From Xanthomonas campestris pv. badrii (GTDB taxonomy: Bacteria > Pseudomonadota > Gammaproteobacteria > Xanthomonadales > Xanthomonadaceae): a DNA stretch of 64,000 nucleotides. Below are positions 34,335 to 43,171 of the stretch, one piece after another. The position numbers and the translations under genes are program-made. The stretch spans positions 3,038,001-3,102,000 of the forward strand of contig NZ_CP051651.1 in the NCBI RefSeq assembly GCF_012848175.1, in the 5' to 3' direction. The notes below the pieces were generated by a model. It ran no database searches. It was not told the DNA's origin and saw nothing but the letters and a program-made list of their open reading frames with translations. Within the stretch, counting starts at the first letter, position 1. Each line of letters starts with the position of its first letter.

Positions 34335-35050
34335 GGCGCGGCGGCCGCCGCCTTCGCTGCGCGTGCGGCCTGTTGCTCGACCAGGGTCAGTGCGACGTTG
34401 TCGCGCAGGTACGCCGGTTCCACGCGCTCCGGCGCCAGCCCTTCGCCCCGCTGCAGCGCGGGCACCGCCAGCGTGAGCAGATCGGCGGCATGCGGCAAGG
34501 CGCTGGCATCGACGCTGCTCAGCTGCGCGGCAAGGCGTTGCTGCAGCAGTCCGTCGGCGGCCGCAAATCCGGTTCCCACCCCGGCCACGCGCTGCGCCGT
34601 CTCGGGCATGGCCACCGCATCGGGCGTGCACACGCGCTCCGGGGCAAGTTCCAGCAGCCCTTCCTCGTTGCGCGCGAACACCCCGGCATAGACCTCGCCC
34701 ATGCGCGCATCGATGCAGGCCAGCACATGCCTCGCCTCGGCCGGCGCGCGCAAGGCCAGCACCTGCAGCGTGGAGACCGCCAGCACCGGCAGATCCAGGG
34801 CCAGCGCGATGCCCTGCGCAATACCGATCGCCAGCCGCACGCCGGTGAAGGCCCCGGGCCCGCGGCCGACCGCGATCGCATCGAGCTGACGACGGGTGAT
34901 GCCGGCGTCGGCCAGCAGCGCCTCGGCCCAGGGCAAGGCCAGTTCGGCGTGACGACGCGGTGCCAGTTCGAAGCGCTCGATCACGCGTCCATCCACGTGC
35001 AGCGCAACGGAGCAGGCTTCGGTGGAGGTTTCGAAGGCGAGGATGTTCAT
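34331..35050 (-). CDS. tsaB: tRNA t6A biosynthesis protein TsaB
   Basis: Protein of 239 residues of the TsaB/YeaZ family, an ASKHA-fold partner of TsaD in making N6-threonylcarbamoyladenosine on tRNAs that read ANN codons. Signature segments are MNILAFETSTEACSVAL at the N-terminus, RHAELALPWAEALLADAG, VGRGPGAFTGVRLAIGIAQGIALALDLPV, and IDARMGEVYAGVF. It is coupled to the ADP-ribosylglycohydrolase gene by a 4-base overlap. A pair of ~71-bp GC-rich direct repeats lies immediately upstream of its start, so its promoter must lie within or beyond them. Confidence 0.95.
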   Translation of the reverse strand: MNILAFETSTEACSVALHVDGRVIERFELAPRRHAELALPWAEALLADAGITRRQLDAIAVGRGPGAFTGVRLAIGIAQGIALALDLPVLAVSTLQVLALRAPAEARHVLACIDARMGEVYAGVFARNEEGLLELAPERVCTPDAVAMPETAQRVAGVGTGFAAADGLLQQRLAAQLSSVDASALPHAADLLTLAVPALQRGEGLAPERVEPAYLRDNVALTLVEQQAARAAKAAAAAP

Positions 35051-35061
35051 GGGAGAGAGCC

Positions 35062-35214
35062 GGGACCGGGGACCCGGGACTGGGGAACCGGGAAGGCGCA
35101 AAGTCTAACTGATCGATTCGAGCGGACGAGGCGGCAGATAGACGGGATCGGGGACCCGGGACTGGGGACCCGGGAAGGCGCAGCTCGACGGATCGGTTCG
35201 AGGGTCCGAGGTGG
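35062..35214. repeat. Two ~71-bp direct repeats of the GGGACTGGGGA family
   Basis: Unit A (35062-35134) and unit B (35144-35214) share GGGAYCGGGGACCCGGGACTGGGGA followed by a near-identical block that ends GATCGATTCGAG/GATCGGTTCGAG and RCGAGGYGG. The same core occurs in the opposite orientation at about 35296-35355, where it encodes the DinG-like helicase tail. This is an intergenic repeat family. It carries no ORF of its own and shows no insertion-sequence ends. Confidence 0.8.
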
Positions 35215-35295
35215 CATCCGGGATGTGCCACCTGCGTCGTTGCCATTGCACAGGAGCGCGACATAGGCGACCGCCCAGAGCACTCGGTCCTGCCC

Positions 35296-37308
35296 CTACC
35301 CGGGTCCCGGGTCCCCGGTCCCCAGTCCCGGCTCCCCGGCCCCCAGTCCCGCCCCCTCGAAAAACGCCTGCACATCAGCAAGCTCCCGCGTGCGCGCAAA
35401 CGGCGGCAGCGAGGTCATGAAGGTGCGCCCGTAGCTCTTGGTGATCAGCCGCGGATCGCACAGCACCAGCACGCCACGATCGGTTTCGCTGCGGATCAGC
35501 CGGCCCACGCCCTGCTTCAGCGCGATCACGGCCTGCGGCAACTGTTCATCGCGGAACGGATTGCCGCCCTCGCGGCGGATCGCATCCAGCCGCGCTTCGA
35601 ACACCGGGTCGTCGGGCGCGGCGAACGGCAGCTTGTCGATCACCACCACGCTCAGCGCGTCGCCGACCACGTCCACGCCCTCGCGGAAACTGGCAGACCC
35701 CAGCAGCACGCCGTTGCCGGAATCGCGAAAGCGTTGCAGCAACGTCGCGCGCGGCGCCTCGCCCTGCACGAACAGCGGCCACGGCGCACCGCGCAGCGCG
35801 TCGGCGGCCTCGCGCAGCGCGCGGTGCGAGGCGAACAGCACGAATGCGCGGCCATTGGAAGCTTCCAGCACCGGTGTCAGCGCTGCGATCAAGGCGGTGC
35901 CGAAGCCGCGCGCGGCCGGGTCGGGCAGATTCGGCGGCAGATAGCACAGCGCCTGGCGCGCCCAGTCGAACGGGCTGGGCTGCAGCAAGGTCATCGGGTC
36001 GCTCAAGCCCAGCCGTAGCGCAATGTGATCGAACTGCCCACCCACCGCCAGCGTGGCGGAGGTGAACACCCAGGCCGCCTGCGACTTTTCGCGGTGCTCG
36101 CGCAACGGTCCGGACACGTCCAGCGGCGTGCGCTGGCAGCGGAATCCGCGCGGGCTCAGTTCGTACCAGAGCACATCGTTGTCGACCGTCTGTTCCGGCG
36201 GATCCTGCGCAAAATCCGCCACCGGCAGGTCTTCGCCCAGCCAGCGCGACAGCCGATTCAGGGCGTCCTGCGCACGCGCAGTGCAGCCATCGAACCCAGG
36301 CGAGGCCTCGCGCAATGGCAGCAAGGCCTCGCCCAGCCGTGCCAACGCCGACAGTACCGCATCGAAGCCTTCGCGCACTTGCGGCTTGGCCAATGCGCGC
36401 CACTGCGTGCCACGCGGCGGCAGGCCTTCCATGCCGGCGCGCAGGCTGCGCAGCGCATCGTCCAGCGCCAGGATCGGCGCCTGCAGGCCGGCCTGCGCGC
36501 CGGCGACCAGGCGCGCTTCCACCATGCAGTCGCGCGCCAGTTCCTGCCACGGGCGCATGCCGAAACTTTCGCCGAAGAAATTGGCCGCCAGCTCCGGCAA
36601 CTGATGCGCTTCGTCGATGACGAACGCCTGCGCGCCCGGCAGGATCTCGCCGAAGCCTTCCTGCTTGAGCGCCAGATCGGCCAGCAGCAGATGGTGATTG
36701 ACCACCACCAGATCGGCGGCCTGCGCACGCTGGCGTGCCTGCACCACGAAGCACTCGCCATAGAACGGGCATTCGGTGCCCAGGCAGTTGTCCACCGTGG
36801 AGGTCACCATCGGCAGCAGTGGCGAATCGTCCGGCAGGGCATCCAGTTCGGCCATGTCGCCGTACTGGGTCCGCCCGCTCCAGGCCACGATGCGCTGGAA
36901 CTGGGTGACCTGCTCGGGCGTGGCCAGGCGCGGCTCGCCACGCGCCTGCTGGGTGCGGTACTTGCACAGATAGTTTGCGCGGCCCTTCAGCAACGCGCTG
37001 CGCAGGCCCACGCCCAGCGCGGCGCGCACGCGCGGCAGATCACGATGGAACAGCTGGTCCTGCAGCGCGCGCGTGCCGGTGGAGACGATGGTCTTCAAGC
37101 CCGATAGCAGCGCCGGTACCAGATACGCATAGGTCTTGCCGGTGCCGGTACCGGCCTCGGCCAGCAGCACGTCGCGTTGCTCGAACGCCTCGGCAATGGC
37201 GCCGGTCAGGCGCAGCTGCGCAGCGCGCGGCGCGAATGCATCGAGCTGGCGCGCAAGCGCCCCGCCGTCGCTGAGCGCCTCGATGCTGGCAGTGGCAAGT
37301 TGGGACAT
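35296..37308 (-). CDS. DinG/YoaA-family ATP-dependent DNA helicase with repeat-encoded tail
   Basis: XPD-like iron-sulfur helicase of about 670 residues. ATG 37308 (MSQLATAS) is preferred over the in-frame start at 37338. It has Walker A EAGTGTGKTYAYL, four Fe-S cysteines (one in NYLCKYR, three in VDNCLGTECPFYGEC), the DEAH box VIDEAHQLPE, and motif V/VI segments GSASFREGVDVVGDALS and QGVGRLIRSETDRG. It unwinds DNA 5' to 3' in repair or at R-loops and stalled forks; YoaA rather than the longer DinG is the closer fit by size. The last ~20 residues (GAGLGAGEPGLGTGDPGPG) come from a GGGACTGGGGACC intergenic repeat read in frame, so the ancestral stop was probably just after VQAFFEG. Confidence 0.9.
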   Translation of the reverse strand: MSQLATASIEALSDGGALARQLDAFAPRAAQLRLTGAIAEAFEQRDVLLAEAGTGTGKTYAYLVPALLSGLKTIVSTGTRALQDQLFHRDLPRVRAALGVGLRSALLKGRANYLCKYRTQQARGEPRLATPEQVTQFQRIVAWSGRTQYGDMAELDALPDDSPLLPMVTSTVDNCLGTECPFYGECFVVQARQRAQAADLVVVNHHLLLADLALKQEGFGEILPGAQAFVIDEAHQLPELAANFFGESFGMRPWQELARDCMVEARLVAGAQAGLQAPILALDDALRSLRAGMEGLPPRGTQWRALAKPQVREGFDAVLSALARLGEALLPLREASPGFDGCTARAQDALNRLSRWLGEDLPVADFAQDPPEQTVDNDVLWYELSPRGFRCQRTPLDVSGPLREHREKSQAAWVFTSATLAVGGQFDHIALRLGLSDPMTLLQPSPFDWARQALCYLPPNLPDPAARGFGTALIAALTPVLEASNGRAFVLFASHRALREAADALRGAPWPLFVQGEAPRATLLQRFRDSGNGVLLGSASFREGVDVVGDALSVVVIDKLPFAAPDDPVFEARLDAIRREGGNPFRDEQLPQAVIALKQGVGRLIRSETDRGVLVLCDPRLITKSYGRTFMTSLPPFARTRELADVQAFFEGAGLGAGEPGLGTGDPGPG

Positions 37309-37581
37309 GGGACCGGACGGATGCAGGCTGGAAAGCACGACAGCCTAGCGCGTGTGCGGTGATGCTGCCCGGGTTGCGCTTGATCGCTTGCGGATACGCG
37401 CGCCACTGCGGGAGCAACCGCCGCGCCGCGCCCGTAGCCGCTGAAAACCGATCGCGCAGCCGGAGCGCTGCGTTCCCCTGGCTTCGATGCCCTCCAGACA
37501 CCGAAGCATGCTGAGGGCACGGCCGTAGCATGCCTCAACGGTGCCCACCTGGCGGTGAGCGCAGTCGCTCGATCGCCGATC

Positions 37582-38106
37582 TCAGTACCTCTTCATTCCC
37601 GGCACGGTGCAACCGACGATCTGCGCCTTGGCCGAGGCGGCGTTTTCCTTCTCGCCACGTGCCAGGCGTGACTGTTCGATGGTGGCCCAGTGACGGCGGC
37701 ACAGCGGGCCGGTCTTGGAACCCAGCTCGATCGCCTGCCTGGCAAAGCGTTCGGCGGCCGGCCAGTCGGCCTGCAGCACGGACACTTCGGCACGTTCCTG
37801 CAGGATCGCCGGGTCGCCGGACACCAGCCCCAACGCCTGATCCAGCGCCGCGGCCGCACCGGTCAGATCGCCGGCCTGGCGCTTGCTCTTGGCGGTGTCG
37901 CGCAGGTCGTCCACCTGCGGGTCGCGCAGCGGCTGCACCGACAGCTCGGTGTCGTCGGCGCCGGCCTCGCGCTCGATCAGCAGCAATCGCTGCGTCGGCG
38001 TGGTCGGATCCACCGGGGTGGGCGGCGGCGTGGGCGGCGCGCTGACGCAGGCAGCCAGTGTCGCGGTGGCCGCGGCCAGGACAAGCGGACGGTGCAGTCG
38101 GATCAT
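37582..38106 (-). CDS. TPR-like lipoprotein next to mrcB (LpoP-like candidate)
   Basis: Lipoprotein of 174 residues. The signal MIRLHRPLVLAAATATLAAC has its acylated Cys at 20, followed by a Pro/Thr-rich spacer and a helical repeat region (about 65-150) with TPR character: AGDLTGAAAALDQALGLVSGDPAILQERAEVSVLQADWPAAERFARQAIELG. It begins 13 bases after the mrcB stop and is co-transcribed with it. In P. aeruginosa a TPR lipoprotein, LpoP, is encoded beside the PBP1b gene and activates that synthase; this gene has the same size class, lipobox, repeat type and position. The assignment as a PBP1b activator is inference from context. It would sit in the outer membrane facing the periplasm (residues after Cys20 are not Asp). 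Confidence 0.75.
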   Translation of the reverse strand: MIRLHRPLVLAAATATLAACVSAPPTPPPTPVDPTTPTQRLLLIEREAGADDTELSVQPLRDPQVDDLRDTAKSKRQAGDLTGAAAALDQALGLVSGDPAILQERAEVSVLQADWPAAERFARQAIELGSKTGPLCRRHWATIEQSRLARGEKENAASAKAQIVGCTVPGMKRY

Positions 38107-38119
38107 CGAATCGCTCCAA

Positions 38120-40567
38120 TCAATGTGCAGGGGGCGCCGACGCGGGCGCCGGCGCAGGGTCTTCCGGCTTCTTCTCCAGGCCGAAGAAACGCCGCCAGCC
38201 GCCGCCGCTGGATTGCTCGGCAGGCGCGGAGGACGCATCGGCAGGCTCGCCTTCGATCGACGGCGCGTTGCCCGTGCAGGGGGCATAGGCAGGCGTGAAA
38301 CCGACCACGAACGGGAACTGGCGCGCGCCAGGGCAGCCGGCATCGGTCACGCCGGTACCGGCTGCATCCACCGATTGCCAATCCAGCCCCTTGCCGCTGA
38401 CCTTCAGGGGCGCGCTGGGCAGGCGGGCAAAGATGCTCGACCACACCCGCATCGCGCCGGTGGCGCCATACAGGCCGGTCTCGGCGTTCTGGTCGTTGCC
38501 CATCCAGATCACTGCCAGATGGTCGCCGGTATAGCCGGCGTACCAACTGTCGCGACCATCGTTGGAGGTACCGGTCTTGCCGGCCGGCGACAGACGACCC
38601 AGGCCATCGCCCAGCAGCTGTCGCGCGGTTCCGTTGCTGACCACCTGCTGCAAGCCGATGCTGATCAGGTTGGCGGCGACCGAATCGCCCTCCTGCGCCG
38701 GTGCCGGAGTCTTGTCGTAGCGCTTGAGCAGCTTGCCCTGCGGATCGAGCACACCGCGCACCGCGTGCAGCGGCTGGATCTCGCCGCCGGCCGCCAGGAA
38801 CTGGTAGAGCTGCGCCATGCCGTACGGGCTCTGGTCGGTCGCGCCCAGGATCAGCGACGGATTCGGGTCGGCCTTGATGCCGGCCAGCACCTGGATCAAT
38901 TGGGCGATACGGTCGGCGCCGACCTGCATGCCCACCCGCACCGTGGCCTGGTTGTAGGAATGCGCCAGCGCATCCACCAGCCGCACCGTGCCGTGACTGC
39001 GGTTGTCGGAATTGCCAGGCGACCAGGTCTTGCCGCGGCCGAGCTGCACCGTGACCGGCGAGTCGTCGACCCAGCTGGACAGCGCCCAGCGGTCCGGCGA
39101 CGCCAGCGCCAGCATGTACACGAAGGGCTTGAGCAGCGAGCCCACCGGCCGCTGCGCTTCCACGGCGCGGTTGAAGCCCGGCTTGGCCACATCGCGGCTA
39201 CCGACCACGGCCAGCACATCGCCGTTGTGCACGTCGGTGAGCACCAGCCCGGCCTGCAGCGGCGGGCGCTTCTTGTTGTCCAGCCGCTTGATGGTGCCGG
39301 TCACTGCCCCTTCGGCATACGCCTGCGCGGACGGCGACATACCGGTGAGCACACTCATGCCGGCGCCTTGCAGCACGCCTTCCGGGTAGTCGTGCGCCAG
39401 CTGGCGTCGCACCAGATCCACATAGGCCGGGAAGCGATTGGCCGCGACCAGGCCGGGCTCGGTGGGTACGCCCAGCGGAGCGGCGAGTGCGCGCTTGTAC
39501 TCCGCGTCGTCGATCAGCTTGTTCTCGTGCAGCTTGCCCAGCACGAAGTTGCGCCGGTCCAGCGCGCGTTCCGGGTTACGCCGCGGGTCGTAGTACGACG
39601 GCCCCTTGACCAGCCCGATCAATAGCGCGATCTGTTCGGTGGTCATCGAATTGAGATCGCGGCCGAACCACAGTTCGGCACCCGACGACACCCCGTGGAT
39701 AGCCTGCCCGCCCCGCTGGCCCAGGTAGACCTGGTTGAGATAGGCCTCCAGGATGGTGCGCTTGTCGTAACGCGCCTCCATGATCACCGCGTACAGAATC
39801 TCGTTGAATTTGCGGGTGAGCGTCTGCTCCTTGCCGATGCCGAGCAGGCCGCTGCGGGCCAGCTGCTGGGTCAGCGTGCTGGCGCCCTGGCGCACCTGGC
39901 CGCCGGAGCGCAGCATGATCCAGGCCGCACGCACCATGCCGCTCAGGTCGATACCGTGATGGCTGTTGAAGTCGCGGTCTTCCACCGCCTGCAGGCCGGT
40001 GACCAGCAGCTCCGGCACTTCCTCCATCCGCACCAGGCGGCGTTCTTCCTGCTTCTGCCCGTACAGCGTGGCGATCCGCGCCGGATCCAGCCGCGCGCTC
40101 TTCAGCGCCTTGCGGCTGCCGGCATCGCGCAGACTGGCCACGCGCCCGCCCGACAGGGCAAGCTCGATCCGCCGTGCGGGCACGCGCCCGTCCACATCGA
40201 TATAGCCGCGGCTGGCGATGATGAAGCGGCTGCCATCCTGCTGGTAGGTGCCGGCCAACGTGGCCTGTCCGTCGTCACGGTAGGACGCCGCATCCAGTTC
40301 GGTCTTGAGGGTGGCCGCATCCAGCGCATTGCCCGGCGCCAGCACCAACGGACGCCCGTACACGCGGGTGGGAATCTGCCAGCGCAGCTCGCCGAAGCGC
40401 TGGCTGACCTGCTTGTTCAGATACACCGTGTACGGGATCAGGAAACCGAGCGCCAGCGCAATCGCGGCAAATCCCCAGACGATCAGTCTGCGCTGCCAGC
40501 GGGAGCCTTGCTCGTCGGTGTCGTCCAGGAAATCGTCGGAATCGTCGTTGTCGTAGCGTCGGGGCAC
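38120..40567 (-). CDS. mrcB: Penicillin-binding protein 1B (bifunctional peptidoglycan synthase)
   Basis: Class A PBP of 815 residues. It has an acidic cytoplasmic N-terminus, a membrane anchor at about 29-48 and a UB2H-like region. The GT51 glycosyltransferase domain has EDRDFNSHHGID with the catalytic Glu, QGASTLTQQLAR, and RKFNEILYAVIMEARYDKRTILEAYLNQVYLG. The transpeptidase domain has the serine motif SLLK in RPVGSLLKPF, SYN and KTG (AGKTGTSND). It polymerises and cross-links peptidoglycan in the periplasm. Translation begins at GTG 40567. A TPR lipoprotein gene that may encode its activator follows by 13 bases. A Pro/Ala-rich tail closes the protein. Confidence 0.96.
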   Translation of the reverse strand: MPRRYDNDDSDDFLDDTDEQGSRWQRRLIVWGFAAIALALGFLIPYTVYLNKQVSQRFGELRWQIPTRVYGRPLVLAPGNALDAATLKTELDAASYRDDGQATLAGTYQQDGSRFIIASRGYIDVDGRVPARRIELALSGGRVASLRDAGSRKALKSARLDPARIATLYGQKQEERRLVRMEEVPELLVTGLQAVEDRDFNSHHGIDLSGMVRAAWIMLRSGGQVRQGASTLTQQLARSGLLGIGKEQTLTRKFNEILYAVIMEARYDKRTILEAYLNQVYLGQRGGQAIHGVSSGAELWFGRDLNSMTTEQIALLIGLVKGPSYYDPRRNPERALDRRNFVLGKLHENKLIDDAEYKRALAAPLGVPTEPGLVAANRFPAYVDLVRRQLAHDYPEGVLQGAGMSVLTGMSPSAQAYAEGAVTGTIKRLDNKKRPPLQAGLVLTDVHNGDVLAVVGSRDVAKPGFNRAVEAQRPVGSLLKPFVYMLALASPDRWALSSWVDDSPVTVQLGRGKTWSPGNSDNRSHGTVRLVDALAHSYNQATVRVGMQVGADRIAQLIQVLAGIKADPNPSLILGATDQSPYGMAQLYQFLAAGGEIQPLHAVRGVLDPQGKLLKRYDKTPAPAQEGDSVAANLISIGLQQVVSNGTARQLLGDGLGRLSPAGKTGTSNDGRDSWYAGYTGDHLAVIWMGNDQNAETGLYGATGAMRVWSSIFARLPSAPLKVSGKGLDWQSVDAAGTGVTDAGCPGARQFPFVVGFTPAYAPCTGNAPSIEGEPADASSAPAEQSSGGGWRRFFGLEKKPEDPAPAPASAPPAH

Positions 40568-40803
40568 GGGGATGCGAGAATGTAGGGTGCGGCGAGTCTA
40601 GCGCAGCGCTGTCATGGTTGCGGTCCGCCTGCCCGTTCCGACTTAAGCGCGGCTAACAAAGCACCGGCGCTGGAGCTCGGGCCGGCGTGGGCCGGGCGCA
40701 AGGCGGCGGGATCTCCCCCGCTACACTGCCGCGCCATGCCGCTGCGCCCGGTGCGTCAGCGCCACCACGTTCCACCTGTCCTCTACGCCGGAGTTCCACC
40801 GCA

Positions 40804-42906
40804 ATGTCGATGTCCCTGGCCGATGCGCGCTATCTGTTCAACCGCGTGCTCGGCCTGATCCACCGCTCTGTGGCCAGCATGCGCACGCGTGGCTGGCGCG
40901 CCACCTGGCAGCGCATTCGCGTGCACACGCAGGCACCTCCGGCCGCACTGGGCACCCCGCTGTGGTTGCCCGACGCAACGCCGTTTGCCCCCTTCGCGCT
41001 GCCGCACAGCGCAATCCCACGCGTGACGGTGGTGATTCCGGTCTACAACCACATTGCCCACACCCTGGCCTGTCTGCGCGCACTGGCGGCGCATCCGCCA
41101 CTGCTGGCGATGGAGACCATCGTGGTGGACGATGGCAGCAGCGATGCCACCGCAGTGCAGCTGCCGCAGATCTCCGGCCTGCACTATCACCTGCGCGCCA
41201 GCAATGGCGGCTTCATCGCGGCCTGCAACGACGGCATCGCGCTGGCGCGCGGCGATTACGTGGTGCTGCTCAACAACGACACCATTCCCCAGCCCGGCTG
41301 GCTGGATCGGCTGATCGCCACCTTCGATCAGCATCCCGGCGCCGGACTGGTCGGCGCCCAACTGGTCTACCCGGACGGGCGGTTGCAGGAATCGGGCGGC
41401 GTGGTGTTCGCCGATGGCAGCGCCTGGAGTTACGGGCGCTTCGAATCGGCCGACGACCCGCGCTACGCCTATGCCCGCGCAATGGATTACTGCTCGGGCG
41501 CGGCGATTGCCCTGCCACGTGCGCTACTGCAGACGCTGGGCGGGCTGGATCGCCGCTACATGCCCGCCTACTACGAAGACACCGACCTGGCGTTTGCGGT
41601 ACGCGCCGCCGGCCGCCAGGTCCTGGTCCAGCCGGCCAGCGTGGTGGTGCACGACGAGGGCACCAGCAACGGCACCGACGTGCGTACCGGGGTCAAGGCG
41701 TATCCGGTGCGCAACCAGCGTGTGTTCGCTGAGAAATGGCAGTCCACCTTGGCAGCGCACTTGCCGCTGGGCACCGTTCCCGGACCTGCGCAGCTGCACC
41801 GCGGGCAACGCCAGGTGTTGATCCTGGACGAATGCGTGCCGCAGCCGGACCGCGACTCGGGGTCGCTGCGGCAGTTCAACCTGATCCGGTTGCTCTGCGA
41901 GGAGGGCGTGCATGTGGTGTTCGTGCCCACCCGCCGCGAGCACGCCGGACGGCACACGCAGGCACTGCAGCAGCTGGGCGTGGAAGTCTGGTACGCACCG
42001 TTTCTGGACGGCATCGGCAGCTGGCTGCGTACGCATGGCCCGCGGTTTGCGGTGGTGCTGCTGGTACGTCACCACGTTGCGCATGCCTGCCTGCCGTTGC
42101 TGAGACACTATGCTCCGCAGGCGCGCACGCTGTTCGACACCGTCGACCTGCACTACCTGCGCGAGCGGCGCGGCGCCGAACTGGCCGGCGATGCCAATCT
42201 GCTGCGCAGCGCAGAACGTACCCGGTTGCGCGAACTGGAGATCATGGCCGCCACCGACGTCACCGTGCTGGTGTCCGCTGCGGAACAGGCGCAGTTGCAC
42301 GCGGACGCGCCGCAGATCCGCACCGCCCTGCTCTCCAACCTGCACGAGGTGGCCGGCAACGGCCCCAGCTTCGCGCAACGCCGCGACCTGGTCTTCGTCG
42401 GCGGCTTTCGTCACCCGCCCAATGTGGATGCGGTGCAGTGGTTCATCAGTGCGATCTTCCCGCAGGTGCGTGCCCAGCTACCGGATGTGGTGTTCCACTG
42501 CATCGGCGCGGACCTGCCCGAGGCGCTGAAACTGCTGGCCGAGGAATGTCCCGGCGTGCAGTTGCATGGTCATGTGCCGGATCTGCTGCCGTTCATGGAC
42601 AACGTCCGCATCGCGGTGGCGCCGCTGCGTTTCGGTGCCGGCGTCAAGGGCAAGATCAATCTCAGCATGGCACATGGGCAGCCGGTGGTCGGCACGAGCT
42701 GTGCGGTGGAAGGCATGCACCTGCGCGATGGTCAGGATGTGTGCGTGGCCGACGACGCCGATGCCTTCGCCGCGGCGATCGTGCGCCTTTACCAGGATGC
42801 GACGCAGTGGCAGCGCCTGGCCGACAACGGACTGCGCAACGTGGACGAGCATTTCTCGCTGGATGCCGCGCGCAAGACGGTGCGTGCATTGTTCATTGCC
42901 GATTGA
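40804..42906 (+). CDS. Two-domain glycosyltransferase (GT2 plus GT4-like)
   Basis: Protein of 700 residues that appears to join two glycosyltransferases. The N-terminal part (about 75-330) is GT2: VTVVIPVYNHIAHTLACL, VVDDGSSDAT, VLLNNDT and CSGAAIALPRALLQTLGGLDRRYMPAYYEDTDLAF, with the DxD and ED motifs. The C-terminal part (about 335-700) is GT4-like, ending DLVFVGGFRHPPNVDAVQWF, LHGHVPDLLPFMDNVRIAVAPLRFGAGVKGK and PVVGTSCAVEGMHL. It probably assembles a surface polysaccharide from two nucleotide sugars; donor and acceptor are unknown. ATG 40804 is chosen (ATG 40810 is possible) because the preceding frame is unlike protein. It has no polysaccharide operon around it, and its neighbours are transcribed the other way. 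Confidence 0.85.
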   Translation: MSMSLADARYLFNRVLGLIHRSVASMRTRGWRATWQRIRVHTQAPPAALGTPLWLPDATPFAPFALPHSAIPRVTVVIPVYNHIAHTLACLRALAAHPPLLAMETIVVDDGSSDATAVQLPQISGLHYHLRASNGGFIAACNDGIALARGDYVVLLNNDTIPQPGWLDRLIATFDQHPGAGLVGAQLVYPDGRLQESGGVVFADGSAWSYGRFESADDPRYAYARAMDYCSGAAIALPRALLQTLGGLDRRYMPAYYEDTDLAFAVRAAGRQVLVQPASVVVHDEGTSNGTDVRTGVKAYPVRNQRVFAEKWQSTLAAHLPLGTVPGPAQLHRGQRQVLILDECVPQPDRDSGSLRQFNLIRLLCEEGVHVVFVPTRREHAGRHTQALQQLGVEVWYAPFLDGIGSWLRTHGPRFAVVLLVRHHVAHACLPLLRHYAPQARTLFDTVDLHYLRERRGAELAGDANLLRSAERTRLRELEIMAATDVTVLVSAAEQAQLHADAPQIRTALLSNLHEVAGNGPSFAQRRDLVFVGGFRHPPNVDAVQWFISAIFPQVRAQLPDVVFHCIGADLPEALKLLAEECPGVQLHGHVPDLLPFMDNVRIAVAPLRFGAGVKGKINLSMAHGQPVVGTSCAVEGMHLRDGQDVCVADDADAFAAAIVRLYQDATQWQRLADNGLRNVDEHFSLDAARKTVRALFIAD

Positions 42907-43171
42907 GTCGGCGCTGTTGAATCAGTGCATCGCCGAGTGAAGCGGCATGCGGCGGCGTTGGCACGTCGCCGCTGACTCTCAACGCGCTTCTGAGTGCAGT
43001 CGCGAGCGAACATCGCACATCTGGGCGCGCACCTGCTGGTAACAGCTCGCAGGTGCCATCTCCGTTCACTTGGTGGAGTAACAACCCGCCTGCCCCTCTC
43101 TGCTGGGGGAAAGGGTTTAGAGAAAAAGGACGAACGCAGGCCGGGCACCGTGCTCGCCACGCTCGCACCCA
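42907..43171. other. Intergenic region with degenerate CCCTCTC repeat
   Basis: Non-coding stretch between the converging glycosyltransferase and TPR-protein genes. It includes CCCCTCTCTGCTGGGGGAAAGG (about 43095-43116), a worn relative of the perfect palindrome at 62531-62553. A bidirectional terminator is expected here, but none is clear. Confidence 0.35.

Noticed and set aside
33417..35399. A 660-codon minus frame suggesting a fusion ahead of the ADP-ribosylglycohydrolase.
   Set aside because: The first half overlaps tsaB in the wrong frame and the repeat region; the glycohydrolase motif pattern begins at MTHGDLE (34334).
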